From positions 1-64,000 of the forward strand of contig JAMYHL010000052.1 of NCBI GenBank assembly GCA_025531455.1: a stretch of 64,000 nt of DNA. The letters are read 5' to 3'. Below are positions 1-10,034 of the stretch, in pieces; positions within the stretch are counted from its first letter, which is position 1, and each line of letters opens with the position of its first letter. Below the pieces are notes generated by a model, which worked only from the letters and a program-made list of their open reading frames with translations, did not search any database and was not told where the DNA came from. This DNA comes from Apiotrichum sp. Y4204 (lineage: Eukaryota > Basidiomycota > Tremellomycetes > Trichosporonales > Trichosporonaceae). A program made the position numbers and the translations under genes.

Positions 1-2
1 TG

Positions 3-599
3 CGCGGTTTGATGGGTTTTCGAAAGGAAATCGATCGAATCCTGCAACGGCCCTCGACGCAAGTCGCGCGCCTGACAACAGGCGTCTCCCTCCTCCATAG
101 ACCGTCGGGATGGTGCGAAATCTGGACCGACGCCGCCGGATCCGGACGCCTAGGAGGCCACCTCGGTCCCCCGGACAAACCCCTCGACACCTTCAGCGCC
201 GACATCCCACGCGAGATCTCGGAGGACGGTATCCTAACCCTTGAAGCGGCTGCCGTCCTTCTGGCGCTTCACAAATGGGCACCCTCACACGAGAATCATG
301 TCGTCTCGTTGCACGTCGACAACCAAGCCTTGGCGTATGGGTTAATCTCGGGACGAATCGCCCACAGGGCAACCCAGCGAGTGATCCGCCTCATCTTCTC
401 CACTGTGCTTCAATTCCACCTTTCCCTCCTCATCACTTGGATCCCAAGTAACGAGAACGTGCTTGCTGACACCATCTCCCGACAGGACGGTCCATCGTAC
501 CACGTACGGGACACAATAACAGGACCGACCGGCGGGTCGACGATCCGCGGGGTGCCGCACCTGACCGTCGAGCAACCCAGGCCCGTCACCTCGTGCTAG
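3..599 (+). CDS. Reverse transcriptase-RNase H C-terminal part (retrotransposon, truncated by window edge)
   Basis: The frame is open from the first bases to a TAG at 597-599. The visible protein is an RNase H domain carrying the four acidic residues of the fold in order: Asp in WTDAAGSG, Glu in LTLEAAAVLLAL, Asp in HVDNQALAYG and Asp in NENVLADTISR. The last motif (N-V-L-A-D-x-x-S-R) is typical of the RNase H end of retroelement polymerases. RNase H degrades the RNA strand of the RNA:DNA hybrid during reverse transcription. About 40 residues beyond the last motif are Arg/Pro-rich and unassigned. The stop overlaps the next frame, which is offset by -1. The start codon and reverse transcriptase domain are outside the window. 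Confidence 0.8.
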   Translation, partial: RGLMGFRKEIDRILQRPSTQVARLTTGVSLLHRPSGWCEIWTDAAGSGRLGGHLGPPDKPLDTFSADIPREISEDGILTLEAAAVLLALHKWAPSHENHVVSLHVDNQALAYGLISGRIAHRATQRVIRLIFSTVLQFHLSLLITWIPSNENVLADTISRQDGPSYHVRDTITGPTGGSTIRGVPHLTVEQPRPVTSC

Positions 600-1681
600 A
601 CCTCCAGGCCCCGCCAGCTAACTGGCGGGACATGGTCGGCGGCTCCAGACTCGAAGCCGAACTTTTGTGGTACGGCCTCGCCCCAGCGACACGCCGCTCG
701 TACGAAAAACATGCCCTCGATTACTCCTACTTCGCCCAACTTCACAACCTCCCTACCCCCTATTTTCCCGTCCCCGGACCGTCCGTCTCAGCGTGGATCG
801 CATGGGAAGCCAACCAGATCATCGCCAACGGCGGGATGCTCTTTGAGCAAACCCTGCAACGCAAGGTCGGAGGCCTCCGTTCATGGCACGTCGACCTGGG
901 CTTCGAAGTCGATCTTCTTACCCCACGTGTAAAACGAGTGATCGCCGGTGCCGTCCGCAAATGGGGCACCAACTCCCGCGAACAACCACTTCCTATCACT
1001 ATGGTAATTCTGTCACGTATCTCCGACGTCGTCCGGAGAAGGCCTGATTACTACGGTGGCCACCTCTGCGCCCTCGCGCTGAGAACCGCCTTCGTTCTGG
1101 CGTTTGCGTGCTTTCTCCGCAAGAGCGAGTTCACGTACGACACATTTAACGGAGCCCTACACGTCTCGCGCGGTTCCGTCTCCTTCTCGCGTGACGGCTC
1201 ACGCGCAACCCTCCACCTCCCGGCGTCAAAGACAGACGCCAAGAGGAAGGGTGTCAATATCCCCATTCCAACCGGACGGGGAGATCTGTGCCCCGTCCGC
1301 TTGCTCCGACAGTGGTTCGCCGAGTGCCCCGCCGAGGCACAGAGCCCACTCTTCTCATTCAACGGTCGCCCATTCTCTGGAACCCGCTTCGTCAACTACC
1401 TTCGTCAGGCGCTCGGAGAGGCAGGCTACGACGGCTCTGCTTACTCCGGACACTCCTTCCGCTCTGGCGCCGCGACCTGGGCTGCCTCCATTGGAATCCC
1501 ATCTGACAAGATCCAGATCATGGGCCGATGGTCGAGTGACGCGTACCGACTCTACATCCGCACGCCGGCCGCCGAGCACCTAGCCGCAGCCTCCGGCCTC
1601 CTCACCACCCCACCCTCCAAGTCTTCATTGCCCGCCAACGGCGTCCCCCACCGAAACCAGGTGTGGGCCCCTATGGCGTGA
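593..1681 (+). CDS. Tyrosine recombinase of a DIRS-like retrotransposon
   Basis: This is a phage-integrase-type tyrosine recombinase, expected to insert the circular DNA copy of the element. An N-terminal SAM-like, core-DNA-binding segment (roughly residues 20-125, counted from base 593) precedes the catalytic domain. Catalytic residues are present in order: Arg176 in FLRKSEF, His287 and Arg290 in GHSFRSG, Trp313 in MGRW, and a nucleophile Tyr in DAYRLYIR (Tyr321, or Tyr318). The frame is open upstream of 593 without an ATG; the first ATG is at 632. Either translation starts there, or the protein is made by a -1 shift from the RNase H frame, which overlaps it by 7 bp at the stop and shares open sequence for at least 100 nt before that. 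All catalytic residues look intact. Confidence 0.85.
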   Translation: MLDLQAPPANWRDMVGGSRLEAELLWYGLAPATRRSYEKHALDYSYFAQLHNLPTPYFPVPGPSVSAWIAWEANQIIANGGMLFEQTLQRKVGGLRSWHVDLGFEVDLLTPRVKRVIAGAVRKWGTNSREQPLPITMVILSRISDVVRRRPDYYGGHLCALALRTAFVLAFACFLRKSEFTYDTFNGALHVSRGSVSFSRDGSRATLHLPASKTDAKRKGVNIPIPTGRGDLCPVRLLRQWFAECPAEAQSPLFSFNGRPFSGTRFVNYLRQALGEAGYDGSAYSGHSFRSGAATWAASIGIPSDKIQIMGRWSSDAYRLYIRTPAAEHLAAASGLLTTPPSKSSLPANGVPHRNQVWAPMA

Positions 1682-2254
1682 CCACCGTTGCTGGCGCCGC
1701 TCGCTGCATTCCCTTGGCCTCCTTTCTTCCGTGCCCTCGTTCTGGACACGACGCTCGCCTTGGGTGGAGCAGGCCTCCAGTCATGCACACATGCACGCCA
1801 ACAACGAACTCACAGTCATAACCCGGCTATCCAGCAGGGTTACGGGACTGACAAGGATGCGGATAAGTGCTAGTGCCACTTTGGTTAGTCACCGGGTTAG
1901 TCACCGCCACAGCTTCGGCAAGAGCCATTTTTGCCAGCAGACGATTTTTGCACCAAGGCCATTTTTGCGCCCACTCCAGTCCCCATTTCTGCAGCTGTAT
2001 TTTCTATTGATGCATTGGGTGGCCAATAGCGGGCGTACAATGATGCGGCCATGCGATATGGGACACGGAGAGGGTGGTTTGTCTGATGAAGGTTTAAAGG
2101 GATAAATTTAGGAAGGGCGATGTCGCGATCTGCGGCGGCGCAGGCCCGCCTGCTTCGCGTGTCGACCCAGCGCGGTTTTGATGTTTTCAGTTTATTTTCT
2201 ATCATCCCACGAGTCTTGCCGACCTGCACTGCACGAATTTTCGCTTCCGGACGC
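1682..2254. other. Spacer between retroelement recombinase and RPB1 3' end
   Basis: No coding frame could be supported. It must hold the 3' end of the retroelement (if not deleted) and the 3' UTR and polyadenylation signals of RPB1 on the minus strand. It includes the 12-bp tandem repeat at 1883-1906. Confidence 0.6.
1883..1906. repeat. 12-bp perfect tandem duplication
   Basis: The unit GGTTAGTCACCG occurs twice head to tail (1883-1894 and 1895-1906). Just downstream (1924-1970) the octamer ATTTTTGC occurs three times in spaced copies. The position, 200 bp after the recombinase stop, would suit the terminal repeat zone of the retroelement, but this is inference. Confidence 0.5.
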
Positions 2255-5200
2255 TCAGTCGCGCTTGCTCCAGCTCGGGCTCGATGCGTATCCGCCTGTT
2301 GTAGATCCCCATCCTGGGCGAACGTTGCTCTGCCCCGGAGCGCCAGAACCGCCGTTCGCGTTGCCAGGAGCCGCAGGACTGGCTGGGGAATATCCTGGAG
2401 ATGTCGGGCTGTATGCAGGAGAGGCTGGAGAGAAAGTAGGCGAGCCTGGGGAGTACATAGGCGACGCAGGGCTGTAAGAGGGCGACGTCGGTGAAAAATT
2501 GGGCGATGTGGGGCTGTATTTCGGGCTCGTCGCCTGGAACGCCGCTGGCGATGTAGGGGAATATGCAGGAGAGGTAGGTGCAAAAGCTGGCGAGGCTGGA
2601 GAATATTGAGGACTCGTTGGGGAATATCCACCAGCCATTGGAGAGGTAGGTGAATATGCTGGAGAGGCTGGGGAATATCCAGGACTCGTACGTCCGCCAG
2701 CAGCATAAGCAGGAGAGGCAGGTGAATATGTGGGCGACGAAGGTGAGAAACTGGGAGAGGTTGGAGAATATTGGGGAGAGGTAGGTGAATATGTTGGAGA
2801 CGTAGGTGCAAATCCAGCACCGCTGCGGCCTGCCCATGGCGATGCACCGCCGTAGAAGGGTGAGGTCGGCTGCACGTACTGCGGCGACGAGACCTGGAAG
2901 GGCGAAGTCGGGGAAATAAATCCGGGCGACTTTGCTCCCGCGAACGGACTCTGTGCGCCCTGCATGGGTGTACCCATGCCGTACGCGTACGACTCGTCGT
3001 TGTTGCTTGACTGCATGGGTGTGAAGGCCGCATCGCCAAGCGCACCACCGTTCCAAGTGGGAGACAGGTTGTCGTAAGGAGTCATCGCGCCACCTGGTGT
3101 CATCGCACCCATGTTGCTCGACAGCATCATGTTCTGGACGGGCAGACGGTGGTCGACGATGACGTCCTTGAGCATGCCGAGGTCAAGAGCAACGTCGAAG
3201 GCACCGGTACCCATGGGGGCCATCTGTCCAAGAAGGACGTTCTCCGCCACACCGGTGCAGTCGTCAATGTCACCGACCGAGGCCGCCTCGAGCAGGATTT
3301 CGACCGTCTCCTCGAACGAACAGCGAGAAAGAGCACCGGCGTCGGTACGGTTGATACCGTGACGAGTGATGGACATGAGCGCACCCTTGTTGCACATCAA
3401 GTCGCAGAGAAGCGCGAGATGGCGGTAGTTGACGTAAGAACCACCAGCTGTGATGACACCGTCGAGCTCCTTGTACAGGGCGTTGCGGCCAGCCTCGATA
3501 CCGAGCGTCTGCCAGATCTCGTAACAGTTGTTCGAGTAGGTGCGCGTAAAGTCGACACCCTCGACAGCCATCACCTGCTTGAGGTTGATACCGTCGGTCT
3601 CCAGGAACCACTCCTTGCCGTTCTCAAACTCGCCCTTGTCGGACAGCGGAGTCGTCTTGCCTTCGGAGATGAAGACACGGATGATGCGCGGGATACCACC
3701 AAGCTCGACCTCGTCAAGAATGGTGCCCTCGATACGCTTGAGGAACATGTCCTCGTCACCCAACAGGTCCTCGTCATCCTTCTCACCCGCGACGATACGG
3801 ATACGAATGATGAGCTTGTCCGCGTTGTCTTCGGAGTGGATAACGAACACATCGTTACCAACCGTCTGGACAATGGCCGCAACAATCTCGGACATTTCGT
3901 AACCACCCTCGAGGACCTTGGCACGGTCCAACTCCAAACGCAGAAGCCAAGGAGACTGCAGCTCGAGGCGGATGTCCTCGTCGGGAATGGCGAAGAAGGC
4001 GTCGACGAACTCTTTGTCCTCCTCGATATCCGTAGAGTCGAGCACAGGGTCGTAGAAGATTTCAACCGAAGCTGTGACGTCGCGGAGACGAGTGTGTGTG
4101 AGCTTACGGGAGATCTGATGCGCATCGCGCTCGGTCTTGCTGTACTCGGGGTCGAGGTACACAGCCAGCGCCGGCGTGCGAATGTTAACAGCAACGTTGA
4201 TAATCTCCTTGAGACGAGGGACACCACCGGTGACCGACTTGGATGACACACCAGCATAGTGGAAGGTGTTAAGTGTCATCTGTGTGGCGGGTTCACCAAT
4301 CGACTGGGCGGCAAGTGTACCGACCATCTCCGCAGCATTGACAACCGCCTTGTTGAACAGCTGCTCGACTTCTCCGATGACCCAGTTGAACGCATCGGTG
4401 TTAAGATGGTACTCTTCGATGACGCGGCGACTTGCGAGGTACGAGCGGACGAGGGCACCAAACAGCAACGTGGCGTTGCGCTGGCTCTCCCGACTGATTG
4501 GGTCGTCACCGCGGACGACGACAAGACGGCTGAGCAAGGCTTCGCGAGTCTCGATCAGGTACCGCGGGTCGAGATCACTGGGGACACGGGGGTCGATGTG
4601 AAAGATCTGCTGAGAGTTCTGCACAATACGGGCGACGTTTACCGGCAACGGGTGGCTGCCGTCACCGTTGGGGAAGACTTCCTCGCGGAGAATGCGACGG
4701 TCGTCCGAGATGCGGGAGAACTCGATATCCAAGAGGTTCTGCAGCTCCACCGAAGACTGGTCGATACCCGCCTGGAGAACGCCGCGCGCGAATCCACCTG
4801 CCCCTGTTCCACCGATGAGATCGACCTTGTACCTCCTGATGAAGCGCTCATCGGAAAGACGGATGATGTCCAACGACTGCTTCTCCATCGCCGCAGCATC
4901 CATACCGTCCTCGCCGTAGAGGAACTCGATGATATCACCATTCGAGTTACGGACAGTGCCGTCGTAGCCGACCTTCAGGTCCTCCATGGCCTTGACGAGT
5001 CGACGCTGAATATAACCAGTCTCGGCTGTCTTGACCGCAGTGTCGATGAGACCCTCACGACCACCCATAGCGTGGAAGAAGAACTCTTGGGGGGTAAGAC
5101 CACGCAGGTACGAGTTCTCGACGAAACCACGCGACTCAGGTCCATAGTCGTCCTTGGAGAAATGCGGGAGGGTGCGGTGGCGGAAGCCGAACGGAATACG

Positions 5201-7803
5201 CTTTCCTTCGACAATTTGCTGGCCGACACATCCCGACATTTGCGAAATGTTGATGAACGAACCCTTGGCACCAGAGACGACCATCTGCTTGACGTTGTTG
5301 TCTGCCTTCAAGTTGTCCTGCGCCGTCTTACCGGCCCAGTCACGAGCCTTATTGAGCTCGTTCGACACCGACGCCTCTAAGGTCTCACGGATGGTCATAC
5401 CGGGCCTGGGCTTCATCTTGTTGGCCTCAGCCTCGCCGATGAAGTCCTGCACAGTGTTCTTCGCGTCCACCAAACGCTGGTTGATGCTCGACATTGTAGC
5501 CGAGTCCATGATGGTGTCTCCGATACCAACACTGAAGCCGTTGTGCAAGAGCCAGTAGTTGACCATCATTTGGACGGCCGAGAAGAAATCGCGGGCGGCA
5601 ATGTGACCCAGTTCACGGAAGATGACGTGGATAAGACCGTTGGCGGACGCACCAGCCATGTTCTTAATGATCGCGCCGAAGAGAAGCTCTCCATTGTCGA
5701 TCAAAACATTGCGGTCGGTAATGTCGATCCATGACGGGATTTCATTGTCTCGCCAAGAAATGTTGATACCCTTCGGGATACACAACGAAAGAAGCTGCTT
5801 TCCAGTCCAAAGCGGCTTGGGCTTCATGATAGCCGGCGGCGGGATAGTGCCGTCCCACCCTGGAACCCAAAGAAGAATGTTCTGCACCATTGCCCAGTCG
5901 CAGAAGGCGTCACGAAGGGTGAACTTGCGGATACCACAAAGCGTGTCCTGCACGATACCCATGACCGGCTTGTTTGCCTGCGGCGAGATGATCTGCCGCG
6001 GGACCCAAGCAATCTGGGACAGCTCGGCACGAGTCTCTTCGGACTGCGGGACGTGCAAATTCATTTCGTCACCGTCGAAGTCGGCATTGTATGGCGATGT
6101 GACGGACAGGTTGAGACGGAAAGTGGAGTAGTTCATGACCTTGACGCGATGACTCATCATCGACATCTTATGCAGTGACGGCTGACGGTTGAACAAAACG
6201 TAACTGGGAATGATTAGCTGCAGCCTCTGACGACAACGCCGGTCACTCACTCTCCATCCTTCAGGTGACGCTCCACAATCCAGCCAAACTGCAAACTGAT
6301 AGGTTCGCCCGACTTGCGGTATTTCAAGTCTATCCTCTCTCCGGTGTCCTTGACGTAGTAACGGGCGCCAGGGTAAGTGGCGGGACCGTTGTTAACCAAC
6401 TGCTGGAGGTTGACAATATTGTAGGGCGTCACGCGCTCCGGGTACGTGAGGATCATGGCAATACTACGAGGGACGCCGACCTGGTCGAGCTGGATATTGG
6501 GGTCACCCGTAATAACGGTACGCGCGGAAAAGTCGACACGCTTGCCCATGAGGTTTCCACGAAGACGGCCCTCCTTGCCCTTCAGACGCGCACGAATAGC
6601 CTTGACAGGACGACCCGACTTTTGCAGCGCCTGGGGAATGCCGGCAATGTCGTTGTCCATGTAGGTGGCGACGTGGAATTGAAGGAGGTCGTAGTGCTCG
6701 TTGACGACACTGGGCGGCACACCCTCGGCCTCGAGCTTCCGTACCTGGGCACTAGCTTTGAGGATTTCTCCAAGCTTGTATGTCAAGTCATCCTCGCTGC
6801 GCATGGAACCACCGTCAACCGAGATGGACGGACGAACTGCTGCAGGAGGAACGGGGAGGACGGTTAGAATCATCCAGTCGGGGCGCGCAAACTCGGCGTT
6901 GAGACCCATTATCTTGAGGTCGGAATCGGGAATCTTCTTCAAGATATTGTAGCACTCAGCTGCAGGCATGTTTCTCCTCTCCGGTTCCACGCCCTCCTGG
7001 TCGCGATCAGCACTGCTTGTTTGTTGAACTTACGTCCTGCTTCTCCTTGGATGGCTTGAAGACGCCCATGAGCTTCAACCCTTCTTTTCGGTACTGAGGC
7101 TGCTCGGCACCACATCCACCATGCCCCTTGGGCTTCCCCGGCCTGTTCTCGTCCATGTAGTCATCTTCGTTCGTCGCGTCTCCTTGGTCCTCGAGATCGT
7201 CCGGCTGACAAACAGTCTTGGGACGCGCGAGAGCCCAAACAGCCTTTAAGCGGTGTTGAGGCTTGATGCGGCGAACAATGTTCTGGACAGCAGGATCGCG
7301 CTGCACAAGTCAACCCAACCCGATATCTAACACTCGCGGCTGCTACTCACGTCGTCGATCTTAAGCTTGCCACAGCTGTAGCACACACACTCAAGAATTT
7401 TCTTAACCTTCACGATGAAACCGGCGTGGAACACTGGGCGTGCGAGCTCAATGTGACCAAAGTGACCGGGGCATTCGGCCATGCCTTCCAGACACGTCTG
7501 ACACTTGAAGTTGCGATCGATGGCTAGATACAGGTAAGCCTCCGTCACATGAGACGGGGCTTCCACTTACTGCCCATCTTGGGGTCCATGAGACCTCCAA
7601 CCTTCTGCTTTCCGTTCTCGTCCATTACCTCGGGGTGCTCAATCTTGGCCACCGAGTACGCTTTCTATGATGGGTTCAGTAGACGCTCCCCATATGCCAA
7701 AGATTCCAACGATACCCACAATTTCCTCTGGGCTCATGACGCCGAACTGGATCTCCTTGATCCGGCGCACAGGCGCGGATGAGTAAGGAAAGGTGACCGT
7801 CAT
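2255..7803 (-). CDS. RPB1: DNA-directed RNA polymerase II largest subunit
   Basis: Catalytic subunit of nuclear RNA polymerase II, which synthesises mRNA. Six exons give 1770 residues: 7803-7720, 7664-7571, 7523-7351, 7300-7034, 6996-6251, 6203-2255. The start [11 protein letters not shown] is the usual position for the family. The clamp zinc ligands Cys67, Cys70, Cys77 and His80 fall at the same numbers as in yeast. The active-site loop [10 protein letters not shown] is at about residues 494-503, with metal ligands Asp496, Asp498 and Asp500. The C-terminal domain spans about residues 1586-1732 and has 18 heptads close to YSPTSPS plus partial ones, followed by 38 non-repeat residues. Introns are 35-56 nt with canonical ends. 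Length compares with about 1733 in budding yeast. The 3' end faces the retroelement. Confidence 0.97.
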
Positions 7804-10034
7804 ATTGGGCGAAGATTGTTTACGCGATTCTGTGTTCTCAATACCAGCGGAAGCGTGTGCTCTGTACACAGGTCACTTGTCCCAAGCGGTCTAGACGTTG
7901 AGATCGCACTGTAGTGTATTAGAGGTGAAAATGGATGTTGATGGAGCCCGATGGAACGCGGTCGCTAAATAAAAGGCGACTAGAGAGAAAGCCGGACAAA
8001 TCGCGCGCCGACTCTTAACAAACGCCGCTGCACCCGCGGGAGCGCAGTATGCCTAGGAGAGGCACGAGAAGAGGAGAAATAAGATCGAAGAAAGATGCAG
8101 AGAAAGGAAGATGGGTCGCAATGAAGGGAGAAGAGAGTTGTTGGAGTTGCTAACTCTCTCTCGGATCTCGCCGAACGCGCGTCGTTTCTGCCGGGCTGGA
8201 GAGGGGACGAAGCTGGTTCTTTTAGGTCGCCCGGCTTCGCACTGGACTCTTCGGAGGCTGAGAGACGCGGCGGATGCGGGAGATGCTAGATGAAGATGGG
8301 TTGGAAAAGGGGTGGTGGTGTGAGTGGTGTCAATGATGATGACAACAAGGGGTGACCTGTTGGCGCCGAGGCCGTTTGGTGCATACAATACAACCTCGGA
8401 GTCAGACTCCCCCTTTCCAGGCCGAATTGGTGAGGTTGGAAGGTGGCAAAGGGCTCTGTCTGTACTCGAAAGCGGGCCGGGGCGCAAGACCAGAGGAACT
8501 TGGAACCACCGCCCACACAGTGAATAACCCCCGCATGCACGCATGCAGCCAGTCAGGTACGGCATTTTCGGAATTAGCCAGTGTGGCGCATCACAATAGG
8601 CTTCACCAGAAGATCAGCGAATGTCCCACAATGAAGACATGCAACGCACGGACCTGTAGTAATGTGTAAACAAATAATCATGCATCGACAAGAACATTGT
8701 ATCCACCGGCGTTGACAATCACGACGCGCACGATGCCCAGGAGACAATACAGTTGATCAAAATTACAATCATCATGCATATTCCAACCAGGGTAGAGTCA
8801 AAACGTTTATGTTCTCCTTGCAGCCTCCTCGCAACACATCCGCCGATCTGCAGATCTGAGGCTCCACATTCTCCTTGTCGTACGTCCGTGCAGTGTTACG
8901 TTTGATATGGTGCAGACGCAACCGATCTGATTGGGGAAGCATATCACAGGCCATCGGCCACACGGCCAGGCGCTAGAATAGCTTAGTTTTGGAGCGCAGG
9001 CGTTGGCTGTAGCTTGCGACTCCAAGTTTGACCCAGAGCAGGCATTGTGTGACGCTGTGACAAAGACGTAGGTTTGCCATACATGCTATACAGGTTGACT
9101 TGTCTCCCACTGTGAACGTCGAAGATGCTGCCCATGTAACAATGGAGTACTGCACCCGTGGTTACGTATGTGTGGGCCGTGATGGTGCTCCTGTGTATGT
9201 GCCGCTCGTCCCCACTTTCGCTAAGCCGGCTTGCGCAGAAGCTTTTGTCAGCGAGAAGCATGTCCAACATATCGAGTCCTTCTCGTGACCGAGGGAATGA
9301 ACCCGATGTTGCGTGCGCGGGTCGTGAAAGTGTTGCCGTTTAACCCAGTCAGCTCGCTGTAGTCCCATGTGACGTCTATTCCGTTCGGTTAACATTAGTA
9401 TCCAGGTGTTCAGTATCAAGACGACTGCAGTGTGGGTTCATGTATGAGAACGATTCAAGGTATGAGGGGAGAGAAAAGAGAGGAGAAGTCAGGAGGAGAC
9501 GCTACTTATTTATATACCTTGCCAGCCCATCATTCTGGCCGCTGGCTCTGGGCATGGCCAGAGAACCCCCCAGAATGGATTGCTCTATGCATTATGTAAC
9601 TCTTCTCCTGAAACCTCCGTCACCGCGCTTCCCATGCGCCCTCACCGCCCGCGTCATCGTTGGGCAGCTGGCCAGCCAGACAAGACGAGAGGTCTCTCAA
9701 TGCATGGCTCATCTGGCTGCTTGCGGTCGAGCACAAGAATCAACTGTCGCATCTCGTTCTCATTTCTTCATCGCCATCGCATTCTTCTTCCTTTGCATAA
9801 TCACATATCCCACTCACGAAGCGACACGACACGACGCAGGGTATACATTTTGCCACGACCGTCTCCATTCTTGATTTCACACCCACGGAAGCCCATCTGT
9901 AATCGCCTGAACACCACAGTTCCAATCGGCACCCACGGTCCCCCAGAACGCGGCCTGTGTCATCATCGTCTCCCACCCTCAACCACTCTCTACACGCCGC
10001 TCCTTTTGGTTTATCACAAGATCCCGCGCCCACG
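7804..10034. other. Divergent intergenic region between RPB1 and VPS27
   Basis: This 2.2 kb span lies between the start codons of two divergent genes and should hold both promoters and 5' UTRs. Short open frames occur on both strands but none shows a domain, a biased codon pattern or spliceable continuation. A pyrimidine-rich stretch on the minus strand at about 8040-8200 probably belongs to the RPB1 leader. Nothing else was recognised. Confidence 0.6.

Larger units (their letters stand above)
1..1681 (+). mobile_element. 3' part of a DIRS/Ngaro-like tyrosine-recombinase retrotransposon
   Basis: Two consecutive reading frames encode the RNase H end of a reverse transcriptase and then a tyrosine recombinase. 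This order is characteristic of DIRS-order retrotransposons, which integrate through a circular intermediate with a tyrosine recombinase instead of a DDE integrase. The reverse transcriptase proper, and any Gag, would lie before base 1, so the element is cut by the window edge. Its right boundary is not visible; the recombinase stops at 1681 and the RPB1 stop codon lies 573 bp further on. No stop codon breaks either frame, so the visible part is not obviously decayed. Whether it belongs to DIRS or Ngaro depends on terminal repeats that I cannot delimit. Confidence 0.8.

Noticed and set aside
3149..5380. Two plus-strand open frames of 365 and 373 codons
   Set aside because: They lie antisense to RPB1 exon 6, whose frame encodes the invariant polymerase II motifs. 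Openness follows from codon bias.
6204..6250. Apparent N-terminal extension [16 protein letters not shown] of the large RPB1 frame
   Set aside because: This is a 47-nt intron (GTGAGT to CCCAG, CTAAT branch); splicing restores [17 protein letters not shown].
8053..8565. 170-codon minus-strand frame upstream of RPB1
   Set aside because: No motif and poor codon pattern; the CT-rich end fits a leader. RPB1 starts normally at 7803, so it is not an extra exon.
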